DNA of 63,406 nt from CAISIP01 sp038247175 (GTDB lineage: Bacteria > Pseudomonadota > Gammaproteobacteria > Burkholderiales > Burkholderiaceae_C). A model generated the notes under the pieces. It did not search any database. It saw nothing but the letters and a program-made list of their open reading frames with translations, and was not told the origin of the DNA. Below, piece after piece: positions 34,551 through 43,049 of this stretch (its first letter is position 1; each line of letters starts with the position of its first letter). The translations under genes were made by a program, and so were the position numbers. The DNA lies in the NCBI GenBank assembly GCA_038247175.1, contig JBBRVD010000001.1, positions 1 through 63,406 of the forward strand, read 5' to 3'.

Positions 34551-35342
34551 TCAGCCCGGTATGCCGAATCGCGCCAGCCTGCGTGGCTGCACCGGCGCAG
34601 CCAGGTCGACCAGCGTGAGAAAGTCGATGGTGCCGAACTCCCGGTCGATCGCCGGCGGGCTGCAGATCATGGCTCCCAGGCCCAGGTAGGCCGCCAGCAA
34701 CTTCGGAATTTTGGGTGGCTCTGGCGCGGCCGGCTCCAAGGGGCAGGCAAATCCCGCCATTGGCCGGGTACGCCAGGGCTGTGGGGCCAGATGCGGCAGC
34801 AGACGCTGCCAGGCGGCCGCCCCGATGGCGCCGTCCTGGCTGGTCAGCGAACTGCAGCCGATCAGGTAGCGGGTGTCGCGCCGGTGGGCATACGCTACGA
34901 TGCCGCGCCACAACAGGCTCAACACGGAGAACGAGCGGTGGTCCTGGTGGATGCAGGCGCGGCCGAGTTCGAGCATGCCGGAGCGCTGCGCCTCGAACGG
35001 CGTGAAGTCGAATTCGCGCTCGCTGTAGTAACCCAGATGGTCCCGGGCGCGCAGGCCGGTCTGCAACCGGTAGGTGCCCACCACGGCACCACTGCCGGCA
35101 TCCTCGACCAGCAAATGGTCGCAGACGCCGTCGAAGTCGTCTGCGTCCAGGCAAGTGGCAAAGGACTGCGTCAGTCCTTCGTTCAGTTCGATATTGAACA
35201 CCAGGAAGCGCAGCTTCTGCGCGGCGCGCAGGTCCGCGGGATCGTCAGCCAGCCGCAACCGATATTCCGGGATCCCGCCGAGCTCGCGCTCCCGCGGCAA
35301 TCGGGACGAGCGGGCGGGGTTGACGGTTACAGCAGATGGCAT
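34551..35342 (-). CDS. OlsB-like ornithine-acyl-ACP N-acyltransferase / GNAT family
   Basis: A 263-residue acyltransferase of the OlsB (hemolysin-like GNAT) group. Blocks are RAAQKLRFLVFNIELNEG, CDHLLVEDAGSGAVVGTYRL, YYSEREFDFTPFE, MLELGRACIHQDHR and LIGCSSL. OlsB makes lyso-ornithine lipid from ornithine and 3-hydroxyacyl-ACP. The usual partner olsA (a second acyltransferase) is not adjacent. It is tail-to-tail with the ATP-grasp gene, 42 bp between the stops. The start at 35342 (MPSAVTV) or at 35369 (MRLDTTH) cannot be settled from the leader. Confidence 0.77.
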   Translation of the reverse strand: MPSAVTVNPARSSRLPRERELGGIPEYRLRLADDPADLRAAQKLRFLVFNIELNEGLTQSFATCLDADDFDGVCDHLLVEDAGSGAVVGTYRLQTGLRARDHLGYYSEREFDFTPFEAQRSGMLELGRACIHQDHRSFSVLSLLWRGIVAYAHRRDTRYLIGCSSLTSQDGAIGAAAWQRLLPHLAPQPWRTRPMAGFACPLEPAAPEPPKIPKLLAAYLGLGAMICSPPAIDREFGTIDFLTLVDLAAPVQPRRLARFGIPG

Positions 35343-35453
35343 ATGGGCATGTGTCGTGTCAAGCCGCAAATACTTTCACGCAGTGCGCATCGGCACAGAC
35401 CAGCGCGGGGTTAAGCTGCGGCTTGCGAACCGTTGATCTTTTGGAGCCATGCC

Positions 35454-36041
35454 ATGAGTGTGCGTTATGCCTACCCACCCCGATTGTTGCCGCAGGCCAA
35501 GATGCGCCTGTATCCGACCAAGGTCATCAACATCATCGGTGGTCCGGCTTGCGATAAATCGCTGTTCTCGGCAGGTATCATCCTGCATCTGCATCTCCAC
35601 CACAAGACCGTGGAGCAAATTCCCGACCATGCCAAATCGCTGGTCTGGCGCCGCGACTTCGACGCGTTGAAGAACCAGTACCAGATTGCGCAGCAACAAT
35701 TTCAGATGCTGGAATTGCTCGACGGGCAGGTCCAGTACCTGGTGAATGAATGCTCCTTGCCGCAGCTGCTGTACTACAACGCGCATTACCCGGACAACAT
35801 CTGCGACGTTGCCAAGACGCGTGCGCAGATCCTGCAGTGGTATGGCCAACACGACAACATCAACCTGCTGGTCGAACGGGGCGATCGGCCCTATGTGCCT
35901 ATCGGCCGGTTCCAGGACGAGGAGGGCGCTCGCGCGGTGGACCGGGAGATTCGCGTGCTGCTGGACCAGGAGCATATTGCGCACACCCTCGTACGGGCCG
36001 ATCCTGATGCGATCCGGGCGTTCGCCGACAGCCTGATGTGA
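35454..36041 (+). CDS. phage-type P-loop NTPase-like protein with degenerate Walker A
   Basis: A 195-residue protein resembling small phage and bacterial P-loop ATPases that begin with a GGPGSGKS Walker A. Here the loop reads GGPACDKS (about residues 29-36): the glycine just before the lysine is Asp, and another is Ala. Downstream family features persist: VEQIPDHAKSLVW, the QYQIAQQQFQMLELLDGQVQ helix, YGQHDNINLLVERGD and RFQDEEGARAVDREIRVLL. The second motif (usually TDSPL) is NECSL. Nucleotide binding is therefore doubtful. It is divergent from the OlsB-like gene, with GGAG before the ATG. Biological role unknown. Confidence 0.65.
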   Translation: MSVRYAYPPRLLPQAKMRLYPTKVINIIGGPACDKSLFSAGIILHLHLHHKTVEQIPDHAKSLVWRRDFDALKNQYQIAQQQFQMLELLDGQVQYLVNECSLPQLLYYNAHYPDNICDVAKTRAQILQWYGQHDNINLLVERGDRPYVPIGRFQDEEGARAVDREIRVLLDQEHIAHTLVRADPDAIRAFADSLM

Positions 36042-36070
36042 GGACAGGCGGCTGCGCGCGTCGTGCAGGT

Positions 36071-37207
36071 TCAGCGCAGGCGACGCGGCGAAACAGCGTC
36101 TGCGCGTACGCCGTGTGCCAGCAGCGGCTCGGGCACCGGCTGGTGCAGCAGCAGCGCCGCGGCCAGCTCGGATGCGCCTGGCGCGCTCTGGATGCCGTAG
36201 CCGCCTTGCGCCGCCAGCCAGAACAGGCCGTCGCAATCCGGATCCCAGCCGATCACCAATTCGCCGTCCGGCACGAATGAACGCAGACCGGCCCAGGTGC
36301 GCAGCGGGCGGCGGATCTGCAGCGTGGTGACTGATTCAATCTGATGGATGGCGCTGGCAATGTCGAGTTCTTCCGGCATCACATCATGTGGCACGGTTGG
36401 GTCGGCATTGGCGGGCGAGCCCAGCAATACCCCGGCGTCGGGCTTGATGTACCAGGTCTCGTCCATGCCCGACACTACCGGCCAGGCCGACACATCGACC
36501 CCCTCGGGCGGGCGGAAGGTGAAGGCGCTGCGCCGGTGCGGCACCAGCCCGATCGGCTCGGCGCCACACAAGCTGCCGAGCTGGTCCGCCCAGGCGCCTG
36601 CGGCGTTGACCATTGCCCGGGCAAAGACATGCCGCCCGTCGGCCAGTTGGAGCTGCCACCGTCCCTCGGTGCGGCGCGCCTGCGAGACGTCGGCGTTGGT
36701 GTGCACGGTTCCACCGGCACGTCGGAGCATGCGCAGAAAACCCTGATGCAGCGCATGCACGTCGATATCCATCGCCATCGGGTCGAGCAGCGCGGAGTGG
36801 ATCCGTTCCGGTCGCAGGCTGGGCACCAGCGCCAGCACGGCTTCGCGCTCGAGCAGGCGAAGATCGGGGCAGCTGTCGGCGAGTTCGCGGCGCAAGCCGT
36901 CCAGCGCCTGCTCCTGGCCGTGCAGCGCCAGGTACAGCGCGCCGCGATCGGACAGCAGCGCCGTTTCAGCGAACCCCTCGGGCGGCTGCAGATAGAACGC
37001 GCGACTGGCACGCGTGAGCGCGCGCACCATCGGGGGCCCGTAACTCTCCATGAACATCGCCGCCGAACGACCGGTTGCGTGGTAACCCGGTTGCGATTCG
37101 CGCTCCAGCAACACAACGCTGCTGCTGGCAGCCAAGCGCGCCGCCACCGAGGTGCCGGCAATGCCGGCTCCGACCACGGCGAAATCGAATACGGGGCTGT
37201 CGGGCAT
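36071..37207 (-). CDS. dauA: FAD-dependent D-arginine dehydrogenase-like oxidoreductase
   Basis: A 378-residue flavoprotein of the DAO family. The N-terminal FAD-binding VVGAGIAGTSVAARLA and LERESQPGYHATGRSAAMF closely resemble Pseudomonas DauA. Further matches are the blocks DIDVHALHQGFLR, VNAAGAWADQLG, KPDAGVLLGSPANADP, TWAGLRSFVPDGELVIG and WLAAQGGYGIQ. DauA oxidises D-amino acids, best D-arginine, to 2-keto acids. No dauB or transporter is adjacent, so substrate range is inferred. It is divergent from the class V aminotransferase gene, 107 bp apart, and the two may share control. Confidence 0.82.
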   Translation of the reverse strand: MPDSPVFDFAVVGAGIAGTSVAARLAASSSVVLLERESQPGYHATGRSAAMFMESYGPPMVRALTRASRAFYLQPPEGFAETALLSDRGALYLALHGQEQALDGLRRELADSCPDLRLLEREAVLALVPSLRPERIHSALLDPMAMDIDVHALHQGFLRMLRRAGGTVHTNADVSQARRTEGRWQLQLADGRHVFARAMVNAAGAWADQLGSLCGAEPIGLVPHRRSAFTFRPPEGVDVSAWPVVSGMDETWYIKPDAGVLLGSPANADPTVPHDVMPEELDIASAIHQIESVTTLQIRRPLRTWAGLRSFVPDGELVIGWDPDCDGLFWLAAQGGYGIQSAPGASELAAALLLHQPVPEPLLAHGVRADAVSPRRLR

Positions 37208-37314
37208 GGTGGCGCGCGGTTCGGACCGGCTCGGTTGTGATCGATGCGGTCATTCTCGCACTGCCGTCCCCAGGCTCGATTAACATCGGTCGCTCCAGCG
37301 TCTCGACTCTCCCC

Positions 37315-38505
37315 ATGAACCCTTTCCACCGTATTCCCGGCCATCGCTTTCTGCATGCGCCGGGGCCGACACACGTGCCCGACGAGGTGGTACACGCGAT
37401 GAGTCGCCAGCCGATGGATATGGCCGATCCGCGCCTGGACCGGGTGATCGCTTCCTGCGAGCAGGGTTTGCGCCGCCTGCTGCAGACCGAATGCGCCGAT
37501 GTGTTCCTGTACGCCACCAACGGACATGGCGCGTGGGAGGCGGTGATTGCCAACCTGGCGTCGCCGGGCCAGTGCGTGCTGGTGCCGGGCACCGGCCATT
37601 TCTCCGACTCCTGGGCCTTGCAGTGCGAGGCCATGGGTGTGCAGGCGCTGCGCACGCCATGGATCGAGGGCGAGCCGATTGACCCGGTGGTGGTCGAACA
37701 GATGTTGCGCGAGGACAGCGGCCACTCCATCGTTGCCGTATTTGCGGTGCATACCGACACCGCCAGTGGCGTTTGCAGCGACCTGGCCGCGCTTCGCCGC
37801 GCCATCGATGCCACGGGTCATCCGGCGCTGCTCGTCGTCGATGTGGTGGCGTCGCTGGGCGCCAGCGCGTTCGCAATGGACGCACTGGGCGCCAACGTCG
37901 TGCTGGGCGCTTCGCAAAAAGGCCTGATGTGTCCGCCCGGCCTGGGCTTTGCCGCGGCCGATGTCCGCGCGATGGCGCGAAGCGAGCAGGTGACGACACC
38001 GCGTTACTACTGGGACTGGCGGCTGCGCAGGAGCGAGCTGGCCTACCGCAAGTTTTGCGGCACACCGCCGCAGACGCTGTTGTTTGGTCTACAGGCGGCG
38101 CTCGAGCTGATGTTCGCCGAGGGTCTGGATCAGGTGCTCGAGCGGCATCGCCTGCTGGCATCCATGGTCCATGCGGCCGTGGAGCGGTGGAGTCTCGGTG
38201 GCCAGATCGGCTTTTTCGCGCGTTCGCCCGACGCACGGTCCAGCTCGGTTACCGCGATCGCGGTTGCGCACGGTGTCGACGTGGAGGCGCTGCGCACGGT
38301 GACGCGCGAACGTTTCCAGGTCGCGCTCGCCGGCGGGCTGGGGCCACTGCACGGCCGGGTGTTCCGGATCGGGCATCTCGGTGATGTCAATGCGCCGATG
38401 GTGCTCGGTTGCCTGGCCGGTTTGCAGGCGGCGATGGTGGTGCAAGGCATCCTGTTCGGAGCGGGCGCGCTGGATGCGGCCGCGGATCGCCTCGCGCGCG
38501 GCTGA
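37315..38505 (+). CDS. class V aminotransferase (serine--glyoxylate/alanine--glyoxylate type)
   Basis: A 396-residue PLP enzyme of class V. It shows PGPTHVPDEVVHAM, TNGHGAWEAVIANL, FAVHTDTASGV, LLVVDVVASLGA with the cofactor aspartate, and the PLP-lysine in LGASQKGLMCPPGLGF. This pattern matches serine--glyoxylate aminotransferases. It sits opposite a D-amino-acid dehydrogenase-like gene and upstream of an MFS carrier, so the three may serve use of amino acids or glyoxylate-related compounds. That link is inference. Confidence 0.85.
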   Translation: MNPFHRIPGHRFLHAPGPTHVPDEVVHAMSRQPMDMADPRLDRVIASCEQGLRRLLQTECADVFLYATNGHGAWEAVIANLASPGQCVLVPGTGHFSDSWALQCEAMGVQALRTPWIEGEPIDPVVVEQMLREDSGHSIVAVFAVHTDTASGVCSDLAALRRAIDATGHPALLVVDVVASLGASAFAMDALGANVVLGASQKGLMCPPGLGFAAADVRAMARSEQVTTPRYYWDWRLRRSELAYRKFCGTPPQTLLFGLQAALELMFAEGLDQVLERHRLLASMVHAAVERWSLGGQIGFFARSPDARSSSVTAIAVAHGVDVEALRTVTRERFQVALAGGLGPLHGRVFRIGHLGDVNAPMVLGCLAGLQAAMVVQGILFGAGALDAAADRLARG

Positions 38506-38712
38506 TGGACTTCAGCTGTACCTGAAGCGGGTTTGACGTCATGCCCTTGTTGAGCGTCCCGTGCGCCGACTTCGTCGTCCGTTTCGTCGTCAAGGGCGCC
38601 AAGGCCGCGCGAGTCAGCATGTGGACTGTGCAAGCCCTGCATCGGATGACTGCAGGGAACGAGGCGACCCGCCAGGGCGACGACGACCCGATCGGCACGT
38701 ATCAGTAGTCCC
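38506..38712. other. 207-bp intergenic region with a short stem-loop
   Basis: CTTCAG (38510-38515) can pair with CTGAAG (38522-38527) just after the aminotransferase stop, without a T-tract. The rest has no evident promoter or gene. Confidence 0.4.
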
Positions 38713-40011
38713 ATGGTGGATCCGGTCTCGCACGGCATCGAATCGCGTTACGCGTGGATACGACTGTTCGTGTCGCTCGCGCTGATGACGATCGGTGGCG
38801 TCGGCATGTACGGGGCGGCCGTTGTGCTGCCCGCGGTGCAGACCGAGTTTTCGGCCGTCCGGGGGGACGCGTCGTTGCCGTATACGCTGACGCTGATCGG
38901 TTTTGGTGTTGGTGGCGTCGTGATGGGCCGCCTGGCCGACCGGTTCGGCGTGATGGTGGTGGTGATGCTGGGTACGCTGTTTCTGGGTGCGGGTCTTGTC
39001 GCTGCTGGAGCGGCCGGCACCCTGTGGCAGTTCGGCCTGGCGCACGGGCTGCTGATTGGCATGCTGGGTACTTCGGCCACCTTCGCGCCGCTGGTGGCCG
39101 ACACCGCCCAGTGGTTCGATCGGCGTCGGGGTATCGCTCTGGCGATCTGCATGAGTGGCAACTACCTGGCGGGTGTGGTCTGGCCGCCGGTGATGCAGCA
39201 TTTCATTGACACCGCTGGCTGGCGCAGCACCTATATCGGGTTGGGAGTGGTTTGCGTGCTGACCATGTTGCCGCTGGCCCTGGTGCTGCGGCCGCGCCCG
39301 CCACCGGCCGTTGCCTACAGCGACGGCACCGGCGGCAACCCGACGCCGCCGATCCGTTCAGCCCGGTTCGTCGGTCAGTCCGATCCGCAGCGCCCGCTCG
39401 GCCTGCATCCGGGCATGCTGCAACTGCTGCTGTGCGTGGCCGGTGTCGCCTGTTGTGTTGCGATGGCGATGCCGCAGGTGCATATCGTGGCCTACTGCAC
39501 CGATCTGGGATTCGGCGCTGCCCGCGGCGCCGAGATGCTGTCGCTGATGATGGCCAGCGGCATCGTCAGCCGTCTGGTGTCGGGCTGGATCTCCGACCAT
39601 ATCGGAGGCCTGCATACGCTGTTGCTCGGTTCGGCGCTGCAGGGTGTGGCGCTGCTGCTGTTCCTGCCCTCCGACGGCCTGATGCCACTGTATGTGGTGT
39701 CCGGCCTGTTCGGGCTGTTCCAGGGCGGCATTGTGCCCAGTTATGCGCTGATCGTGCGCGAGTATTTCGCGCCGCAACAGGCCGGCGCGCGCGTCGGCAT
39801 GGTTCTGATGGCGACCATGCTCGGCATGGCGCTGGGCGGATGGTTGTCGGGCGCAATCTTCGACTGGACCGGCTCGTACCACGCGGCCTTCATCCATGGC
39901 ATTGCCTGGAACCTGCTCAATCTGTCGATCGTGGTGTTTCTGATCCTGCGCGCGCGGCGCGGTCCGCGGCGATTGTCGGCACCGCACGCGGCCTCCGTGG
40001 CGGCGTCCTGA
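38713..40011 (+). CDS. MFS transporter (monocarboxylate/oxalate-formate antiporter-like)
   Basis: A 432-residue major facilitator with about twelve transmembrane helices and a central cytoplasmic loop (residues 195-230). The motif A loop GRLADRFG follows helix 2, and its repeat RLVSGWISDHIGG lies after helix 8. RRGIALAICMSGNYLAGVVWPP resembles the helix 4-5 block of carboxylate carriers. Substrate unknown; a keto- or carboxylic acid is plausible from its neighbours. It is convergent with spoVR. Confidence 0.82.
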   Translation: MVDPVSHGIESRYAWIRLFVSLALMTIGGVGMYGAAVVLPAVQTEFSAVRGDASLPYTLTLIGFGVGGVVMGRLADRFGVMVVVMLGTLFLGAGLVAAGAAGTLWQFGLAHGLLIGMLGTSATFAPLVADTAQWFDRRRGIALAICMSGNYLAGVVWPPVMQHFIDTAGWRSTYIGLGVVCVLTMLPLALVLRPRPPPAVAYSDGTGGNPTPPIRSARFVGQSDPQRPLGLHPGMLQLLLCVAGVACCVAMAMPQVHIVAYCTDLGFGAARGAEMLSLMMASGIVSRLVSGWISDHIGGLHTLLLGSALQGVALLLFLPSDGLMPLYVVSGLFGLFQGGIVPSYALIVREYFAPQQAGARVGMVLMATMLGMALGGWLSGAIFDWTGSYHAAFIHGIAWNLLNLSIVVFLILRARRGPRRLSAPHAASVAAS

Positions 40012-40046
40012 GCGCCCGATCAAGCCGCGACGGATGGCGGGCCACC

Positions 40047-41582
40047 TCAGGGCCTCAGGTTCAGCGGCACCGACCGTTTCTCGTGCTTTTTCTGCATCAC
40101 CAGTTCGACGCTGCCGTCGTCGTTCTGACGCTCCAGCCGCACGGCAAAACCCCACAGGAAGGCGAGGTGCTCGACCACGGTTTCGCTGGACGCGTCCAGC
40201 GGGCGCCGCTGGTGCGCAAAATGGCGCAAAGTGAGTGACCGGTCGCCGCGCAGGTCGACGTTCCAGACCTGCAGATTGGGCTCGCGCCGACCCAGGTCGT
40301 ATTGCTCCGACAGGCGCTGGCGCACTGCCCGGTAGCCGCCTTCGTCGTGGATGGCGTCGATCAGCAGCTTGCTTCGTCCGTCGTCGTCCAGCACCGAGAA
40401 AAAACGGAACTCACGCATCAGCCGCGGCGACAGGTACTGGGCGATGAAACTCTCGTCCTTGAAGTTCTGCATCGCAAAATCGAAGGTCTCGCGCCAGTTG
40501 GAACCCGCGATCTCCGGGAACCACTCCCGATCCTCGTCGTCGGGCCGTTCACAGATACGCTGGATGTCACGCCACATGGCAAATCCCAGCGCATACGGGT
40601 TGATGCCGGAGTAGTGGGGGCTGTTGTAGGGCGGCTGGTAAACCACGTTGGTATGCGACTGCAGGAACTCGAGCATGAAGCCGTCCGATACACCGCCTTC
40701 GTCGTACAGGCTGTTGAGCAAGGTGTAGTGCCAGAATGTCGCCCAGCCTTCGTTCATGACCTGGGTCTGGCGCTGCGGGTAGAAGTACTGGCCGATCTTG
40801 CGCACGATACGGATCACTTCGCGTTGCCAGGGTTCGAGCAGCGGCGCGTGTTTCTCGACGAAATACAGCAGGTTTTCCTCGGGCTCGGCCGGGAAGCGTT
40901 TTTCCTCCCGCAGTTGTGCCCGCTCCTGCGCTGGCGGCAAAGTGCGCCACAAAGCGTTGACCTGGGTCTGCAGGTAATCGGCACGCGCCTGCTGGCGCTC
41001 GGTTTCCTTGGCCAGCGACAATTGCGAGGAGCGTTTGTAGCGATCGACACCGACAGTCTGAAGCGCATGGCAGGCGTCGATGACCCGCTCGACCGTCGAC
41101 ACACCGTGCCGCTCCTCGCATTCGGCGATGTAGTTGCGGGCAAATACCAGGTAGTCGACGATGGCATCGGCGCTGGTCCACTGCCGGAACAGGTGGTTCC
41201 CCTTGAAAAACGAGTTGTGCCCGTATGCCGCGTGGGCGATCACCAGCGCCTGCATCGGCAATGTGTTCTCGTCCATCAGGTAGGCGATGCAGGGGTTGGA
41301 ATTGATGACGATCTCGTAGGCCAGGCCCATCTGGCCGCGCCTGTAGCGATTCTCGGTGGCCAGGAAGTGCTTGCCAAACGACCAATGGTGGTAGTACACC
41401 GGCATGCCGATCGACGCATAGGCGTCCATCATCTGCTCGGTGCTGATGACCTCCAGCAGGTGCGGATAACAGTCGAGCCGGTAACGCCCGGCGATGCGGC
41501 CGATCGCGGCGTCGTACTGGGCGAGTGCCTCGAACGTCCATTCGGAGCCGCCCGGTAGCGACAGGACCCGCCCGCCGTTCAT
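40047..41582 (-). CDS. spoVR: SpoVR family protein (YcgB)
   Basis: A 511-residue SpoVR/YcgB protein. Characteristic stretches are DCYPHLLEVISTEQMMDAYA, MPVYYHHWSFGKHF, NSNPCIAYLMDENTLPMQ, IAHAAYGHNSFFKGN, NEGWATFWHYTLLN and GINPYALGFAMWRDI. Its biochemical role is not established. In enterobacteria the gene belongs to the stationary-phase regulon and is commonly found with yeaH and prkA, which lie directly upstream here in the same order and strand. There are 58 bp between yeaH and this gene. Confidence 0.93.
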   Translation of the reverse strand: MNGGRVLSLPGGSEWTFEALAQYDAAIGRIAGRYRLDCYPHLLEVISTEQMMDAYASIGMPVYYHHWSFGKHFLATENRYRRGQMGLAYEIVINSNPCIAYLMDENTLPMQALVIAHAAYGHNSFFKGNHLFRQWTSADAIVDYLVFARNYIAECEERHGVSTVERVIDACHALQTVGVDRYKRSSQLSLAKETERQQARADYLQTQVNALWRTLPPAQERAQLREEKRFPAEPEENLLYFVEKHAPLLEPWQREVIRIVRKIGQYFYPQRQTQVMNEGWATFWHYTLLNSLYDEGGVSDGFMLEFLQSHTNVVYQPPYNSPHYSGINPYALGFAMWRDIQRICERPDDEDREWFPEIAGSNWRETFDFAMQNFKDESFIAQYLSPRLMREFRFFSVLDDDGRSKLLIDAIHDEGGYRAVRQRLSEQYDLGRREPNLQVWNVDLRGDRSLTLRHFAHQRRPLDASSETVVEHLAFLWGFAVRLERQNDDGSVELVMQKKHEKRSVPLNLRP

Positions 41583-41640
41583 GCCGCACCCCCGCTTGCA
41601 CGGTGTTCGCCTTTTCCCACGCGCGATGGCGCGACGTCGA

Positions 41641-42945
41641 TCACGACGTCTCCAAGGTGCGTTTGCGGAACAGTTCCCGGAACACGGGGTAGATATCCTT
41701 GACGGTGCCGATACGCTGCATTGCGAACACGCCGGGATGGCTGGACTGCAACTTCGCGTATTCGCGCCACAGGTTTTGCTGCGGACCGTCGGTGATTTCG
41801 ATGTAGGCGAAATACTGGACCCACTGCAGCAGCGAGTTTTCCAGGATGGCGCGGCAACGCGGGGAGTCGTCGTTCCAGTTGTCGCCGTCCGAGGCCTGAG
41901 CGCCGTAGATATTCCAGCTGCCGCCGGGATACCGCGCAGCGGCGATGCTGCGCATCAGTTCAAGCGCGCTAGACACGACGGTGCCGCCGGTTTCGCGCGA
42001 GGTGAAGAAATCGTCCTCGTTCACCTCCACCGCGATCGTGTGGTGCCGGATGAATACCACCTCGGTGTGCTCGTAGTTGCGTGTCAGAAACAGGTACAGC
42101 AGCATGAAGAACCGCTTGGCGATATTCTTGCGTTCCTCATCCATCGATCCCGACACATCCAGCAGGCAGAACATCACTGCCTGTGTCGTGGGCTGGGGAA
42201 TGCGCACCCGGTTGTTGTAGCGCAGATCGAAGGTGTCGATAAAGGGCACCGCCTCGATACGCGCGCGCAGGCGTGCAATCTCGCGGCGCATCCGAACGAC
42301 GTCCGGATGGTCGCAGTCTTCGGTCGTTGTCGTGACGGGCAAGGTCGCCAGCAACGCACGCAGCTCCAGCTCCAGCGCACGCAGCCGCGCGGCGTAGGGC
42401 GACCCGATGGCGATCCTGCGCCCGGCAGCGCCGCGCATCGTGCGGCCGAGGTTGATATTGGTCGGCACCCCGCTCTGGGTGTAACCCGCGCGTACCCGCT
42501 TGTACTGGTCGATACGCGCGAGCTGGCGTTTGACCATGTTCGGCAGTGCGAGTTCGTCAAAGAAGATATCCAGGAATTCGTCCCGGGTCAGGGTGAAGAC
42601 GAACTCATCGAGACCCTGGCCATCGCGGCTGGCCTGGCCCTTGCCGGAGCCGCCGCCACTGCCGCCAAGCGGGCGATCGACCTCGTCACCCTGCGCGAAG
42701 CGGTCATTGCCAGGGTTGACGGTTTCCCAGGCCCCGCCGCGGCCATGCGCGAACTGGGGTTCCTCGATGTCCTTGCCTGGAATGCCGATCTTCTCTCCGT
42801 TGTCGAGGTCACGCACGCCGCGCTGGCCGATGGCATCCGACACGGCCTTGCGGATCTGCCCCTTGAAGCGCTTGATGAAGCGCGCGCGATTGACCGAACT
42901 CTTGTTCTTGCTGTCAAACCTGCGGTCGACGACGCGCACTGTCAT
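41641..42945 (-). CDS. yeaH: YeaH/YhbH family protein (DUF444, von Willebrand A-like)
   Basis: A 434-residue DUF444 protein. The N-terminus is basic (VDRRFDSKNKSSVNRARFIKR), followed by a glycine-rich low-complexity stretch. The C-terminal half is a von Willebrand A-like domain with MFCLLDVSGSMDEE, which holds a MIDAS-like DxSxS motif, and ETGGTVVSSALELM. It forms the middle gene of prkA-yeaH-spoVR. I use the ATG at 42945; a GTG two codons upstream lies inside the intergenic repeat that abuts this gene and is less credible. Confidence 0.92.
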   Translation of the reverse strand: MTVRVVDRRFDSKNKSSVNRARFIKRFKGQIRKAVSDAIGQRGVRDLDNGEKIGIPGKDIEEPQFAHGRGGAWETVNPGNDRFAQGDEVDRPLGGSGGGSGKGQASRDGQGLDEFVFTLTRDEFLDIFFDELALPNMVKRQLARIDQYKRVRAGYTQSGVPTNINLGRTMRGAAGRRIAIGSPYAARLRALELELRALLATLPVTTTTEDCDHPDVVRMRREIARLRARIEAVPFIDTFDLRYNNRVRIPQPTTQAVMFCLLDVSGSMDEERKNIAKRFFMLLYLFLTRNYEHTEVVFIRHHTIAVEVNEDDFFTSRETGGTVVSSALELMRSIAAARYPGGSWNIYGAQASDGDNWNDDSPRCRAILENSLLQWVQYFAYIEITDGPQQNLWREYAKLQSSHPGVFAMQRIGTVKDIYPVFRELFRKRTLETS

Positions 42946-42948
42946 CAG

Positions 42949-43014
42949 CACCGCCCGGCCGTTCCGAAGGTGCTGGCGGCCCCCGTCGGGGGCAGCGAAC
43001 GCCGAGAGCGTGAG
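42949..43014 (-). repeat. Burkholderiales-type intergenic repeat, copy 2
   Basis: On the minus strand: CTCACGCTCTCGGCGTTC, then the palindromic core GCTGCCCCCGACGGGGGC, then CGCCAGCACCTTCGGAACGG and CCGGGCGGTG. It is better preserved than the copy at 23305-23377 and aligns with it from end to end. It fills most of the 104-bp gap between prkA and yeaH and ends only three bases before the yeaH ATG. The hairpin could affect the prkA-yeaH transcript. Confidence 0.75.
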
Positions 43015-43049
43015 GGTCGTCTCATTTCAAGTCTTGGCTGCCTGCGCGT

